Shown: positions 42,577 to 50,439, numbered from the stretch's first letter. The stretch: 64,000 nucleotides of DNA from Dechloromonas sp. (GCA_028687035.1 JAQUAX010000008.1:1-64000); one strand, 5' to 3'. Notes: generated from the letters alone by a model not told the origin. Made by a program: numbers and translations.

Positions 42577-42934
42577 ATGGCAAAACCTCTGAATGAAAAC
42601 CTGAAAGCCGTCCGCGTAGAAACCGATGAAGGCGATCTTCTGCCGATTATGGATGTCGCCGGCACCAAGTTCAGCGAACTGATCAACGCCGTTACCGCCC
42701 ACAACAAGGCCGGACACGCTGACGCTGAAGATCGCGATCAAGCCATCGACAGCCGGGACGCTCGCCGTCAAGGCTGAATGCAACGTGAACAAACCCAAGG
42801 GTATGCCGGCCGAGTCCCTGCTCTGGCCGACGCCGGAAGGCAACCTCATGGCCGAAGACCCGCGGCAAACCACCCTCGAACTGAAGCAAGTCGCCGCCGA
42901 ACCGGCCCGCGAACTCAAGGCCATCAACGGCTAA
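42577..42934 (+). pseudogene. Early gene with apparent +1 frameshift
   Basis: The first part (MAKPLNENLKAVRVETDEGD to VTAHNKAG) is in the frame of 42577. From about 42713 the conserved continuation DTLTLKIAIKPSTAGTLAVK, then NLMAEDPRQTTLEL and ELKAING, is in the +1 frame and stops at 42932-42934. One extra base near GCCGGACACG would explain it. It precedes the DUF2303 gene, as related genes do in other phages. It could be a true lesion, an assembly error or programmed +1 shift. Confidence 0.65.
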
Positions 42935-42964
42935 GCCATCCATCTCCACCGCCAAGGAAAAACC

Positions 42965-43795
42965 ATGTCCGAAACCATCGTTGACAACGTAACCACCCTG
43001 CTCGAAACCGGCGCCGCCCAGGCCAAGCCAATCAACTTTGGCGCCGCCCAACCGTTCTCCATCATTCCGAGCGGCTACCAGGTCGCCGACCTCGAAAAAA
43101 TGCTCGAGAAGCCGGTGCGCAAGCGTGGAAACGTCACCACAACCGACACCACCAGCTTCGTCACCTACATCAAGAAGCACGGCAGCCTGGACGACTGAAC
43201 GATATACGCCGACATCGATACCGAGGCCAGCAAGTGCAGCCTGGTTGCCGTGATCAACGACCACGGGACCGATACGCCGAAGTGGCAGGACTTCCGCTGC
43301 AACTACGCACCGAAACTCTCCGTCGAGTGGGCGCGCTGGATTGGCAAGAATCACCAGCCCATGAACCAAACCGACTTCGCCACCTGGCTCGAAGACAACC
43401 TCGCCGACGTAGCGGCCGTTACTGGCATGCCGAGTGGCGCCGACATCCTGGCTATGGCGATCGGCTTCGAAGCCAACGCCGACAAGCGTCTGCGCTCGAA
43501 GATCAACCTGCAAAGCGGCGGTGTCCAGTTCGAGTTCGTTGAGGACGAAACCAAGGAAACGCGCACCAGCATGAAGGTGTTTGAGCGTTTCACCCTCGGC
43601 CTTCCCGTGTTCGACGGAAGCACCGACGCCTATCCGCTGGAAGCCCGCCTTAAGTACCGCGAGAAGTCCGGATCGCTGACCTTCTGGTACGAGCTGATCC
43701 GTCCTGATCGCGTTTTCAAGACTGCCGTCACCAGCGAACTTGAACGAATCAAGGTGGATACCGGCTTCACGATTATTCAAGGCTCTTTGAAGTAA
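42965..43795 (+). pseudogene. DUF2303 (YfdQ-like) gene with an in-frame TGA
   Basis: The same frame runs 276 codons but has TGA at codon 78 (43196-43198). Before it: FSIIPSGYQVADLEKMLEKP and TDTTSFVTYIKKHG. After it: TIYADIDTEASKC, VINDHGTDTPKWQDFRCNYA and ARWIGKNHQPMNQTDFATWL, all DUF2303 features. A CGA-to-TGA or TGG-to-TGA change would create the stop. A GTG at 43250 could reinitiate. DUF2303 proteins lie in phage early or recombination modules; function is unclear. Confidence 0.75.
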
Positions 43796-43813
43796 GACGA
43801 TAGGTCGGCCGCC

Positions 43814-44509
43814 ATGTCCAACACCCTTAAATTCCTGACCGTGCTCAAAGAGTGCGGCGTCAGCACCTACCGCGACATCAGCGCGGCTACGGGCATCGAC
43901 ATCAACAAGCTGCGCTGGACGGCGGCCGACCTCAGGGCCGAGAAGGAGATCGAGCAGACGGAAGACCCGGTGACCAATGAAGTCGCCTGGCGCCTGACGT
44001 CGCTCGGCGCCTTCCGCCTGGCGCAGCGTTTGGAAGCACCGGACGGCAAGGCTTCGCGCAAGCCCGTCAAACGCGACCAGGAATCGCCCGAAGCGCTGCC
44101 GGCCAAGCCGGCCGCTGCGCCCAAGGCCAAGGCCGAGCGACCGCAGCCGGCCCCTAAGAAAACCCGCGCCGTAGCGAAGAAGCCCGCGGCGCAACCCGCT
44201 AAGCACGTGAGCACCCCAGCCGGCGGAGGGGCAGATATCACCGGCAGCCAGGCATCGGAATCCCTCGTCGAGGGCAGCGGACACGCTGATTCATCCGCCG
44301 AGGGCCTGGCCATAGGCGACCGCGCACCGCAGGGGGAAGCCCCTGCGGTGCAGCGGGCCGGCGACAAGCCCGCCTTCAGCGCGGCGATCACCACCAGCGG
44401 CGAGCTGTGCGTCGTCGTTTCCGGCGAGGCGCTGATGCTGCCGCCCGAAGCGACTCGCCGCCTCGGCGAGTTCATGTCGGCAACGCATCCGGTCTGGAGC
44501 GCAGCATGA
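43814..44509 (+). CDS. Early protein with N-terminal winged helix and long Ala/Pro/Lys linker
   Basis: The 231-residue protein has residues 1-70 as a winged-helix-like domain (LKFLTVLKECGVSTYRDISA, then INKLRWTAADL). Residues 75-180 are a low-complexity linker (KPAAAPKAKAERPQPAPKK) and the last 45 residues form a small domain (DKPAFSAAITTSGELCVVVS). DUF1627-like. It overlaps the GNAT-like gene by ATGA. Confidence 0.65.
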   Translation: MSNTLKFLTVLKECGVSTYRDISAATGIDINKLRWTAADLRAEKEIEQTEDPVTNEVAWRLTSLGAFRLAQRLEAPDGKASRKPVKRDQESPEALPAKPAAAPKAKAERPQPAPKKTRAVAKKPAAQPAKHVSTPAGGGADITGSQASESLVEGSGHADSSAEGLAIGDRAPQGEAPAVQRAGDKPAFSAAITTSGELCVVVSGEALMLPPEATRRLGEFMSATHPVWSAA

Positions 44510-44814
44510 CCCAGCGCGTCATCTCCGACATCGGTGCCTGCGAGATCAGCAGCCTGCCGGGCCAGAGCCAGGTTGCCGTCTGCCACAGCTTTTTCGTGCA
44601 TGAGGGCAACCGCGGCCAGGGCCACAGCCACACGCTCAAGGCGCTGCAGCGACACGCGCTGCAGGCCATGCACTACGACTTCGCGATCTGCACCGTCGCC
44701 GCCGACAACGCGGCCCAGATCGCCGTGCTTCGGCAAGCCGGCTGGATGCTGCTCGCCGAATTCAAGAACCACCGGAGCTGCGAGATCACCCAGCTCTGGG
44801 GAACGCAGCCTTAA
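44506..44814 (+). CDS. GNAT-like acetyltransferase, short
   Basis: The 102-residue protein keeps motif A (VHEGNRGQGHSHTLKALQRH; RGQGHS binds acetyl-CoA pantetheine) and the later NAAQIAVLRQAGWMLLAEF segment. The N-terminal part of the fold is short. The substrate is unknown. Confidence 0.7.
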   Translation: MTQRVISDIGACEISSLPGQSQVAVCHSFFVHEGNRGQGHSHTLKALQRHALQAMHYDFAICTVAADNAAQIAVLRQAGWMLLAEFKNHRSCEITQLWGTQP

Positions 44815-44826
44815 CCGAGAGCCCAC

Positions 44827-45666
44827 ATGATAAACCCCCTCTGCATCTACCACCACGACTGCGCCGACGGCGTTGCTGCCGCCTGGGCGGTGCGCGAATA
44901 CTACGCCGGCCAGGTCGATTTCTGGCCCGGCGTCTATGGCGACGCGCCGCCCGACGTCACCGGCCGCGAGGTCGTCATCGTCGACTTTTCCTACCCGCGC
45001 GAAACGCTGATCGAGATGGGCGCCAAGGCCCTGCGCGTGCTTGTTATCGACCACCACAAGACGGCCCGCGAAGATCTGATCGACCTGCCGGCCAACGTCC
45101 ATACGCTGTTCGATATGGAGCGCAGCGGCGCGATGATCGCCTGGGCGAACTTCCACACCGGCACGATGGCCCCGCTGCTCTTCGACTACATCCAGGACCG
45201 CGACCTGTGGCGCTGGAAGGTGCCCGGCAGCCGGGAAGTCACCGCTGCGATCTACTCGCACCCGCTGACCATCGACACGATGGCCGATCTGATCAAGACG
45301 CCGATCCCCACCCTGCTGCGCGACGGCGCGGCGCTGATCCGCAAGCAGCAGCGCGACATCGAGGCCATCGTGCGCAATGCCGTCCGCTACATCGCCTTCG
45401 GCGAACTATCGGTGCCGGCCGCCAATGTGCCCTGGTTCCTCGCCAGTGAAGTCGCCGGAGAACTCGCCAAGGGCCAGCCCTTCGCCGCCGCTTACCACGA
45501 CGACGCCGACGGCCGGAAATGGTCCCTGCGCTCGACGCCGGAAGGTGCGGACGTCGAAAGCATCGCCCGCGCGCTGGGCGGCGGCGGCCATCGCAACGCG
45601 GCCGGGTTCAGGCAGACGCGCGACGAGGCGCTGGAGGTTGAGATTATGGGAGGGTTTTTGGCATGA
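44827..45666 (+). CDS. DHH/DHHA1-family phosphoesterase
   Basis: The 279-residue protein has metal motifs IYHHDCADGVAAAW at residue 7, VDFSYPRETL, VIDHHKTARED near residue 74, and the DHHA1 signature ALGGGGHRNAAGF near residue 253. The family includes nanoRNases (NrnA/NrnB), RecJ-like enzymes and cyclic-di-nucleotide phosphodiesterases. It could degrade short RNA or DNA or a signalling nucleotide; the substrate is not deducible. Confidence 0.88.
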   Translation: MINPLCIYHHDCADGVAAAWAVREYYAGQVDFWPGVYGDAPPDVTGREVVIVDFSYPRETLIEMGAKALRVLVIDHHKTAREDLIDLPANVHTLFDMERSGAMIAWANFHTGTMAPLLFDYIQDRDLWRWKVPGSREVTAAIYSHPLTIDTMADLIKTPIPTLLRDGAALIRKQQRDIEAIVRNAVRYIAFGELSVPAANVPWFLASEVAGELAKGQPFAAAYHDDADGRKWSLRSTPEGADVESIARALGGGGHRNAAGFRQTRDEALEVEIMGGFLA

Positions 45667-45986
45667 GCGACAAAAAGCACACGCCGGAGCCTTTCGGCTA
45701 CTTCAAGGCCGAGCCTTTCGGATGGACGGATTGCGCTGAGACGGACGATGGCGCGGTGCCGCTGTACAAGAAGCAGGACATCGAAACGCTTATGAAGCAG
45801 CTCGATCATCTGAATAGATTGTGCGAGTTCAACGAGAGAACAATGGCCGAACTGGAGAAGCAGCGCGACGAACTGCTGGCGGCGCTGGAACGCATTCGCA
45901 AGCAGCAAGAAACCATTGGCGCAACTGGAAACTCGGCATGGACGACTGCCGATTTTGCCATCGCCAGCGCGAAAGGCGGTGCGTGA
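45663..45986 (+). CDS. Early protein with coiled coil, 107 residues
   Basis: It starts MSDKKHTPEPFGYFKAEPFG and contains a coiled coil at residues 40-80 (MKQLDHLNRLCEFNERTMAE). The PFGYF...VPLYKKQ pattern recurs in small phage proteins of unknown function. It overlaps both neighbours (ATGA, then TGATG). Confidence 0.6.
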   Translation: MSDKKHTPEPFGYFKAEPFGWTDCAETDDGAVPLYKKQDIETLMKQLDHLNRLCEFNERTMAELEKQRDELLAALERIRKQQETIGATGNSAWTTADFAIASAKGGA

Positions 45987-46408
45987 TGCGTAAGCACTGC
46001 AAGCGCATCATGCGCCGCTGCGCGGCACCGACCCTGGTCGCGCTGCACCTGAACCCAGAAGTCTGCCTGCAGGAGCGCGCCGCGGTGCTGGCCCTGCGCA
46101 GCGGCTGGGCGGACCGTCCGCACTACAACGTGCTGGCCGACTGCCGCGACATGCTCACTCTGGCCGCAAGCTCGAAGAACGACCGCCAGACGCTGGCGAT
46201 CTGCGAACTGGCCCGCATCGCGCTGGAGAACATCAAGGATCGCTTCGTTGAAAAGCAGCGCATGGGCGCCACCGGCGACGAGCTGCAGGCGCTCGACGCG
46301 CTGTGCGACATCTCGGAAGACTTCTGGCGGCGCCAGGGTGGAACCCTGTTCATCGACGCCGAGGCCGCGCTCAGCCGGGCCCGGGAAGCGTATCGGAGGG
46401 CGGCATGA
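45986..46408 (+). CDS. Hypothetical early protein, 140 residues
   Basis: The basic N-terminus (MRKHCKRIMRRCAAPTLVAL) is followed by a helical body ending ALSRAREAYRRAA. It is coupled to the coiled-coil gene before and the HD gene after. Not recognised. Confidence 0.6.
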   Translation: MRKHCKRIMRRCAAPTLVALHLNPEVCLQERAAVLALRSGWADRPHYNVLADCRDMLTLAASSKNDRQTLAICELARIALENIKDRFVEKQRMGATGDELQALDALCDISEDFWRRQGGTLFIDAEAALSRAREAYRRAA

Positions 46409-46926
46409 CCTGGCTCCTCACCCACTCCGGCCAGCATTTCGACCTGGTCGATCCGCAGCCCGAGATGATCAGTGTCATCGACATCGTCAAGGGCCTGTCG
46501 CGCGAATCGCGCTTTGCTGGGCAGACGCGCTACTACTACACCGTCGCGCAGCACTGCGCGATCGCCAGCACCATCGTCGCGCCGGAATACGCCTTCGAGG
46601 CGCTGATGCACGACGCCAGCGAAGCCTACCTGAAGGACATCCCCCGGCCGCTCAAGCAGCTGCTGCCGGACTACCGGCGCATCGAGCAGCGCGTCGAATC
46701 CGCCATCCGCGCCCGCTTCGGCCTGCCGGAGGAGCAGAGCCCGGAAGTTACCGAGGCAGACCGCATCATGCTGGCCACCGAGCGGCGCGACCTGATGCCG
46801 GAAGACGCTGCCGACTGGCCCGTGCTGGCCGGCATCCGCCCGCTCGACAAGCGGCTGGTCGCCATCAACAGCAACCGGGCCGAATCCCTGTTCATGGAAC
46901 GCTTTTTGGAGGTGCTTACGCAATGA
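46405..46926 (+). CDS. HD-domain phosphohydrolase (YfbR-like)
   Basis: The 173-residue protein has TVAQHCAIAS near residue 47, then ALMHDASEAYLKDIPRPLKQ near residue 66 (HD pair) and a later TEADRIMLATERRDLMP. This matches phage-borne YfbR-like HD hydrolases that act on deoxynucleotides. With the DHH enzyme it suggests nucleotide metabolism. Confidence 0.87.
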   Translation: MTWLLTHSGQHFDLVDPQPEMISVIDIVKGLSRESRFAGQTRYYYTVAQHCAIASTIVAPEYAFEALMHDASEAYLKDIPRPLKQLLPDYRRIEQRVESAIRARFGLPEEQSPEVTEADRIMLATERRDLMPEDAADWPVLAGIRPLDKRLVAINSNRAESLFMERFLEVLTQ

Positions 46927-47222
46927 GCCTTGCCCTTGCCATTGACCAGATCCGCCGCCCTACGTGGTGGTATGAAAACGAGCGGACGCCGAAGCCGAAA
47001 GGCTGCAGCCCGGAGACGATCGAGATGCGGAAGAAGATCCTTGCCTACCTGCGCGAAGCCGGCGGAAAAGTGCCGGCGAGGTCGGTACAGGATCACTTCG
47101 GGTTGAGCAACACCCGGATGTGGCATTACCTGAATGCGATGGTCACCGCCGGTACCGTTCTCAAGTTCAAGCCGAAGCACGACCGCTGCCTGCTGCAGGC
47201 AGCCCCAGAGGTGAAATCATGA
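46923..47222 (+). CDS. Winged-helix DNA-binding protein, 99 residues
   Basis: MRKKILAYLREAGGKVPARS followed by VQDHFGLSNTRMWHYLNAMV reads as a helix-turn-helix with wing. It overlaps neighbours by four bases. Probably an early regulator. Confidence 0.65.
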   Translation: MSLALAIDQIRRPTWWYENERTPKPKGCSPETIEMRKKILAYLREAGGKVPARSVQDHFGLSNTRMWHYLNAMVTAGTVLKFKPKHDRCLLQAAPEVKS

Positions 47223-47491
47223 TCGCAACGAACGAACCTGTGGTCATCATGACACGTCGAGAATTCGACGAGCTGGTCGACCGCGTGGCCAGGCGCGCCG
47301 CCGAGGAAACCGCCCGCCGCCTGCCGGCCAGCCGCCCACAGCACGTCACCAAGACCGACGCCGCGAAGCTGCTGAAGGTCAGCATTCCGACGGTGTCGAA
47401 GATGATCAAGTTCGGCACCCTGTCGCTGAATGACTGCGGTCGGATACCGATCGAGCAGATCGACCGGGCGCTGGAAGCGAGGGCGGCGTGA
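47219..47491 (+). CDS. Excisionase-like HTH protein, 90 residues
   Basis: The C-terminal half (TKTDAAKLLKVSIPTVSKMI, then GRIPIEQIDRALEAR) is a MerR/excisionase-type HTH_17. It is the last phage gene before the cassette array and a plausible Xis for the integrase at 50766. A 19-codon frame (47491-47550) follows with no further support. Confidence 0.65.
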   Translation: MIATNEPVVIMTRREFDELVDRVARRAAEETARRLPASRPQHVTKTDAAKLLKVSIPTVSKMIKFGTLSLNDCGRIPIEQIDRALEARAA

Positions 47492-47546
47492 TGGGATTTA
47501 ACGGCGAAGGTAACAGGCTGGCCGCCCACGAAACGAAACAGGAGCG

Positions 47547-48095
47547 ATGAAGATGGAATCAACCACGAACGACAGCAGCGCCGCTTGCGGCCAGTCCGTG
47601 TTGACCGACGGGTTGGGCATCACCTGCTACACCCTGACCGTGACCAAGGAACAAGCGCAGACCTTGATTCAAGCGACCGAGATTCTGGCGCGGCTTGGGA
47701 TCGGGCAATTCCGCGACGCGCTCGAATGCCTGCCGACGCGGGAGTTTCTGCCAGAGGGCTGGTCAGAAGACATGGACAGCATTGGCCAGTTGCTGTCACG
47801 CCATATGATCGGCGGCATTGACGGCTATCGCTCCAGCCTCGGCATTCACCACAATGACGTGCGGAAGGAGGCCAAGATAGCATGGGACTTATACCAAGTG
47901 CTGCGGCATCGGCTGTCTTGGGATCGCGCTGTCCGTGAGGGGATTGTCGAAAGCGCAGATTCTCCGCGCAAGTGGCCGGAGATGATGCAAACCCACTACG
48001 ACGAGCCGATGAAGGTGAGCGATCAGCCATTGGCGATTGTGATGCCCAACGCCAGCGGTAAGCCGACGGACGCCGCAGGCGGACGGTCGGCTTGA
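47547..48095 (+). CDS. Cassette 1 ORF, hypothetical protein
   Basis: This 182-codon frame starts upstream of the cassette boundary, so its first 22 residues are read from the attC-0 half site. In-cassette starts are TTG 47613 and GTG 47640. The core (TKEQAQTLIQATEILARLGI, then EARLY-type DVRKEAKIAWDLYQVLRHRL) is helical and soluble. The frame ends inside attC 1. No family recognised. Confidence 0.6.
   Translation: MKMESTTNDSSAACGQSVLTDGLGITCYTLTVTKEQAQTLIQATEILARLGIGQFRDALECLPTREFLPEGWSEDMDSIGQLLSRHMIGGIDGYRSSLGIHHNDVRKEAKIAWDLYQVLRHRLSWDRAVREGIVESADSPRKWPEMMQTHYDEPMKVSDQPLAIVMPNASGKPTDAAGGRSA
47560..47618 (+). other. attC site 0 (right half intact, left half degenerate)
   Basis: The 3' part TTGACCGACGGGTTGGGC matches the other sites (L' TTGAC, then R' GTTGGGC at 47612-47618). 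A possible degenerate L'' AACCACGAAC lies at 47560, but no R'' RYYYAAC box is seen. It is the entry point of the cassette array; the cut would be between 47612 and 47613. Confidence 0.65.
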
Positions 48096-48109
48096 CCAAC
48101 AAGTTGTAC
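48044..48109 (+). other. attC site 1
   Basis: R'' GCCCAAC (48044-48050); L'' AAGCCGAC (48060-48067) pairs perfectly with L' GTCGGCTT (48086-48093); R' GTTGTAC (48103-48109). 66 bp. The bases GATGCCCAA at R'' pair with the cassette start TTGGGCATC (47613-47621). Confidence 0.88.
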
Positions 48110-48138
48110 GTCTGGCAACCACGAAGAAAGGAAATGAA

Positions 48139-48564
48139 ATGCTGATTTCAAGACGCGGATTCCTGAAACTTATTAGCGCAGCCCTTGCTTCCGGCGCGAC
48201 CATTCCGGCCATTGCAAAAACGCGAAATCCGTATGTTTCTGAGGGCGAGGCTGTGAGCTACATCGGCCATTGCCCCGGCGGTTTTATTGGCAGCCAACTG
48301 GTGCACAAGGTTGATCCGTGGGATGGCGTTGGCTACCCGGTGCATCTTTGGAACAACGCCTATGGGACACGCCGGGCGACGGAGCGCTACTACGATTTTG
48401 ACCTGTCTAACTTCACACGAGACGTTCCGCATGGGTTCTGGTCGATGCCGGGCAGTGCGAAATACCCGAACGTGCATACCTGGATGAGGGAGCAGCGATT
48501 CGGCGAAACGGTCGCGGAGGCGATGCGCCACCTGAATTTTTCTGGCGTCCGGGCGCCGGCATGA
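48139..48564 (+). CDS. Cassette 2 ORF, Tat-signal exported protein
   Basis: The 141-residue protein starts MLISRRGFLKLISAALASGA with a twin-arginine motif SRRGFLKL and a likely cleavage after AIA. The mature part has YIGHCPGGFIGSQLVHKVDP and HLWNNAYGTRRATERYYDFD. It is unrelated to anything I recognise. AAGGAAATGAA precedes the ATG. Predicted periplasmic. Confidence 0.7.
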   Translation: MLISRRGFLKLISAALASGATIPAIAKTRNPYVSEGEAVSYIGHCPGGFIGSQLVHKVDPWDGVGYPVHLWNNAYGTRRATERYYDFDLSNFTRDVPHGFWSMPGSAKYPNVHTWMREQRFGETVAEAMRHLNFSGVRAPA

Positions 48565-48568
48565 AGAC

Positions 48569-48631
48569 GTACAACGCACTAGCTCAGGCGGACGCCGCTT
48601 GCGGCGTATCGCCTGGAGCGATGGGTTAGAG
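48569..48631 (+). other. attC site 2
   Basis: R'' GTACAAC (48569-48575); L'' GCTCAGGCG (48582-48590) pairs with CGCCTGGAGC (48610-48619) leaving one extrahelical base; R' GTTAGAG (48625-48631). AGACGTACAA pairs with cassette start TTGTACGTCT (48104-48113). Confidence 0.8.
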
Positions 48632-48645
48632 CGCTGGGGTGAAGA

Positions 48646-49038
48646 ATGGAAAAGTGCATGTGGTGTGAAAAGCCTGCAACTCGGTACTGTGACGCAGTGA
48701 TTGGCGTTGAGGCACGAGGCGCAGTACGAAACAAGCAAGGAGGCGTTGATGCGCTGCTTGCTGGTCTTGATGGCGAGATGTGGACATGCGATGCGCCGAT
48801 GTGTGACGACCACGCTCGGCAGGTTGGGCGTATTTCCGGCAAAGAACCGGAAAGCATCGACCATTGCCCGCACCACATTACGCACGGAGAAGAGATATTC
48901 AAGGAGATTGTGATGTTCAAGGACGAGGCCGAAAAGAAACGGCGCAACGCACATGCAGAAATTCGGCGATCACGCATTCGGACAGAGCGCTCTAACGAGC
49001 AAGGTAACGGGCCGCTGCGCGAGGCGGATGGTAAGTGA
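48646..49038 (+). CDS. Cassette 3 ORF, Cys-rich zinc-binding-like protein
   Basis: The 130-residue protein starts MEKCMWCEKPATRYCDAVIG, with CxxC, and a second Cys/His group WTCDAPMCDDHARQVG; together they look like a zinc-binding module. The C-terminal helix is charged. Function unknown. Confidence 0.65.
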   Translation: MEKCMWCEKPATRYCDAVIGVEARGAVRNKQGGVDALLAGLDGEMWTCDAPMCDDHARQVGRISGKEPESIDHCPHHITHGEEIFKEIVMFKDEAEKKRRNAHAEIRRSRIRTERSNEQGNGPLREADGK

Positions 49039-49079
49039 AACGACGGTTGCCGGCGGTCCGGTTGACTGGATTGTTGGGC
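48990..49079 (+). other. attC site 3
   Basis: R'' CTCTAAC (48990-48996); L'' AACGGGCCGC (from 49006) against L' GCGGTCCGGTT with one extrahelical base; R' GTTGGGC (49073-49079). 90 bp. GCGCTCTAA pairs with cassette start TTAGAGCGC (48626-48634). Confidence 0.82.
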
Positions 49080-49107
49080 GTCATTGGGTAACTACGGAGG
49101 AACGGAC

Positions 49108-49458
49108 ATGAAAGACCATGAACTGAAAGAAGCGCACGAAAAGGCGCAAGCATCGCTCATGAACCCGGCGCACCAGGTGTATTTCCGCGCCGGCCTGCTG
49201 GCCTGCCGAGAGCACATAGCGCGATTCGTTGCTGCTCAGAACCCGGAGATTGCGGAGAGCATCCGCGCCAACTGGTGGCCGAATCTTGGCGACGACCCAG
49301 GCGCCCCAAGACTGCTGAGTTTCCACGAAATGATGGACGGAGGAGAGGAAGGCCCATGGACAGAAAAAGAAGTATCGCCCTCCACCGAGGCCCTGCCGAT
49401 CGCGCTCCAATTTTTGACGCCCAACGCAGCGGTAAGCGGGCGCGGCGACGGGCAGTAG
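49108..49458 (+). CDS. Cassette 4 ORF, hypothetical protein
   Basis: The 116-residue protein starts MKDHELKEAHEKAQASLMNP behind GGAGGAAC. It is helical (YFRAGLLACREHIARFVAAQ), then EIAESIRANWWPNLGDDPG and a Glu-rich end that runs into attC 4. Not recognised. Confidence 0.62.
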   Translation: MKDHELKEAHEKAQASLMNPAHQVYFRAGLLACREHIARFVAAQNPEIAESIRANWWPNLGDDPGAPRLLSFHEMMDGGEEGPWTEKEVSPSTEALPIALQFLTPNAAVSGRGDGQ

Positions 49459-49507
49459 AGAAAACGACGGGCGCGTATTCCGCGTCCGGTTGACCAACGG
49501 GTTATGT
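49419..49507 (+). other. attC site 4
   Basis: R'' GCCCAAC (49419-49425); L'' AAGCGGGCGCGG pairs with L' CCGCGTCCGGTT with two mismatches; R' GTTATGT (49501-49507). TGACGCCCAA pairs with cassette start TTGGGCGTCA (49074-49083), 10 bp. Confidence 0.85.
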
Positions 49508-49520
49508 GACTGAGGATGAG

Positions 49521-49793
49521 ATGAGCGAACGATGCAAATACCATGTGTGCGACGAGGACGACGACCACGACCCGGAATGCACCGACTGGCAGATGACGAG
49601 CCGCAACCTCGACAGGGAAGACGCCCCCTACCCAGGCATGGCCGCGGCGTTTGAAGCGCACTACGGCCAAAGCTGGACCGACCCGGACTGGCGGAAGGAA
49701 GCCGCGACGTGGGCAGCGGCATGGAAAGCTGCCCTGTCACATAACGCTGGCAGTAACGGGCCGAGCCGCGACAGCGGCGAAGGTCCGCGTTGA
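49521..49793 (+). CDS. Cassette 5 ORF, acidic Cys/His protein
   Basis: The 90-residue protein starts MSERCKYHVCDEDDDHDPEC, with CxxxxC and clustered Asp/His, then GMAAAFEAHYGQSWTDPDWR. It ends inside attC 5. Possible metal binding. Unknown. Confidence 0.6.
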   Translation: MSERCKYHVCDEDDDHDPECTDWQMTSRNLDREDAPYPGMAAAFEAHYGQSWTDPDWRKEAATWAAAWKAALSHNAGSNGPSRDSGEGPR

Positions 49794-49807
49794 CTGAAAT
49801 GTTGGGC
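49739..49807 (+). other. attC site 5
   Basis: R'' ACATAAC (49739-49745); L'' region TAACGGGCCG; L' TCCGCGTTGAC; R' GTTGGGC (49801-49807). 69 bp. GTCACATAA pairs with cassette start TTATGTGAC (49502-49510), although this R'' differs from the common GCCCAAC, so the pairing is cassette-specific. Confidence 0.85.
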
Positions 49808-49828
49808 GTTTGCCCGAAGGAGAACGAG

Positions 49829-50065
49829 ATGTCCGAAAAAAGCTGGTTCCAAAGCAAGTTCGACAAATTGCCGAAGGATCGCCAAGACCGAATCCGGCGA
49901 CTGCTGGACAACTACAACCCGGAGCCTGTGTTTCGGAACAACGGGGCCGAGCCTGACTGGTCGCATTTGAACTGCCCGATGTGCGGCGGAAGCGGCCATG
50001 TAGATGACGTGACGCCCAACGCTGGCGGTAACGCGACTGAGCGTAGCGAAGGTCGCGTTGACTGA
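49829..50065 (+). CDS. Cassette 6 ORF, small CxxCxGxG protein
   Basis: The 78-residue protein starts MSEKSWFQSKFDKLPKDRQD behind AAGGAG and has LNCPMCGGSGHVDDV, a single CxxCxGxG knuckle. It ends within attC 6. Unknown. Confidence 0.6.
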   Translation: MSEKSWFQSKFDKLPKDRQDRIRRLLDNYNPEPVFRNNGAEPDWSHLNCPMCGGSGHVDDVTPNAGGNATERSEGRVD

Positions 50066-50075
50066 AATGTTGGGC
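50014..50075 (+). other. attC site 6
   Basis: This is the clearest site: R'' GCCCAAC (50014-50020), L'' AACGCGAC pairs perfectly with L' GTCGCGTT, R' GTTGGGC (50069-50075). 62 bp with a TGAGCGTAGCGAAG terminal loop region. ACGCCCAA pairs with cassette start TTGGGCGT (49802-49809). Confidence 0.92.
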
Positions 50076-50093
50076 GGATCTTTGGAGAAAAAG

Positions 50094-50369
50094 ATGGAAG
50101 ACGTTGTACTCAGACATGACCATGAACAGGTGCTTTCGTTGCTGGAAACCGCAAGTGATTACGTGCGCGCCTACAAGTGCGGATGTAACCCGCTTTGGAC
50201 AAAGGACGATGCCAGCAAACTGTTGCGCCAAATTGACGATGCTTTGGCAGGCAGAGAGCCGAAGCCGCCGTGCGACCACAAGTGGGACCCGTGGCCGGTG
50301 GCAGACGAGGGGTGGGTGTGCATGAAATGCGGCGCCCGCGAATACAACGACGAGCCGCCCAACGCTTAG
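50094..50369 (+). CDS. Cassette 7 ORF, Cys-rich C-terminal zinc ribbon-like protein
   Basis: The 91-residue protein starts MEDVVLRHDHEQVLSLLETA. The C-terminal PPCDHKWDPWPVADEGWVCM followed by KCGAREY forms a C-x2-H...CxxC zinc-ribbon-like motif. It ends at attC 7. Unknown. Confidence 0.62.
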   Translation: MEDVVLRHDHEQVLSLLETASDYVRAYKCGCNPLWTKDDASKLLRQIDDALAGREPKPPCDHKWDPWPVADEGWVCMKCGAREYNDEPPNA

Positions 50370-50439
50370 GTGATGGGCCGAGGCAACGCCAGTTGCCGAA
50401 GGTCCAGCGCGAAGCGCGACATCGACCGCCGTGTTGGGC
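50357..50439 (+). other. attC site 7
   Basis: R'' GCCCAAC (50357-50363); inner repeats GGCAACGCCAGTTGCC and TCCAGCGCGAAGCGCG; R' GTTGGGC (50433-50439). 83 bp. CCGCCCAA pairs with cassette start TTGGGCGG (50070-50077). Confidence 0.82.
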
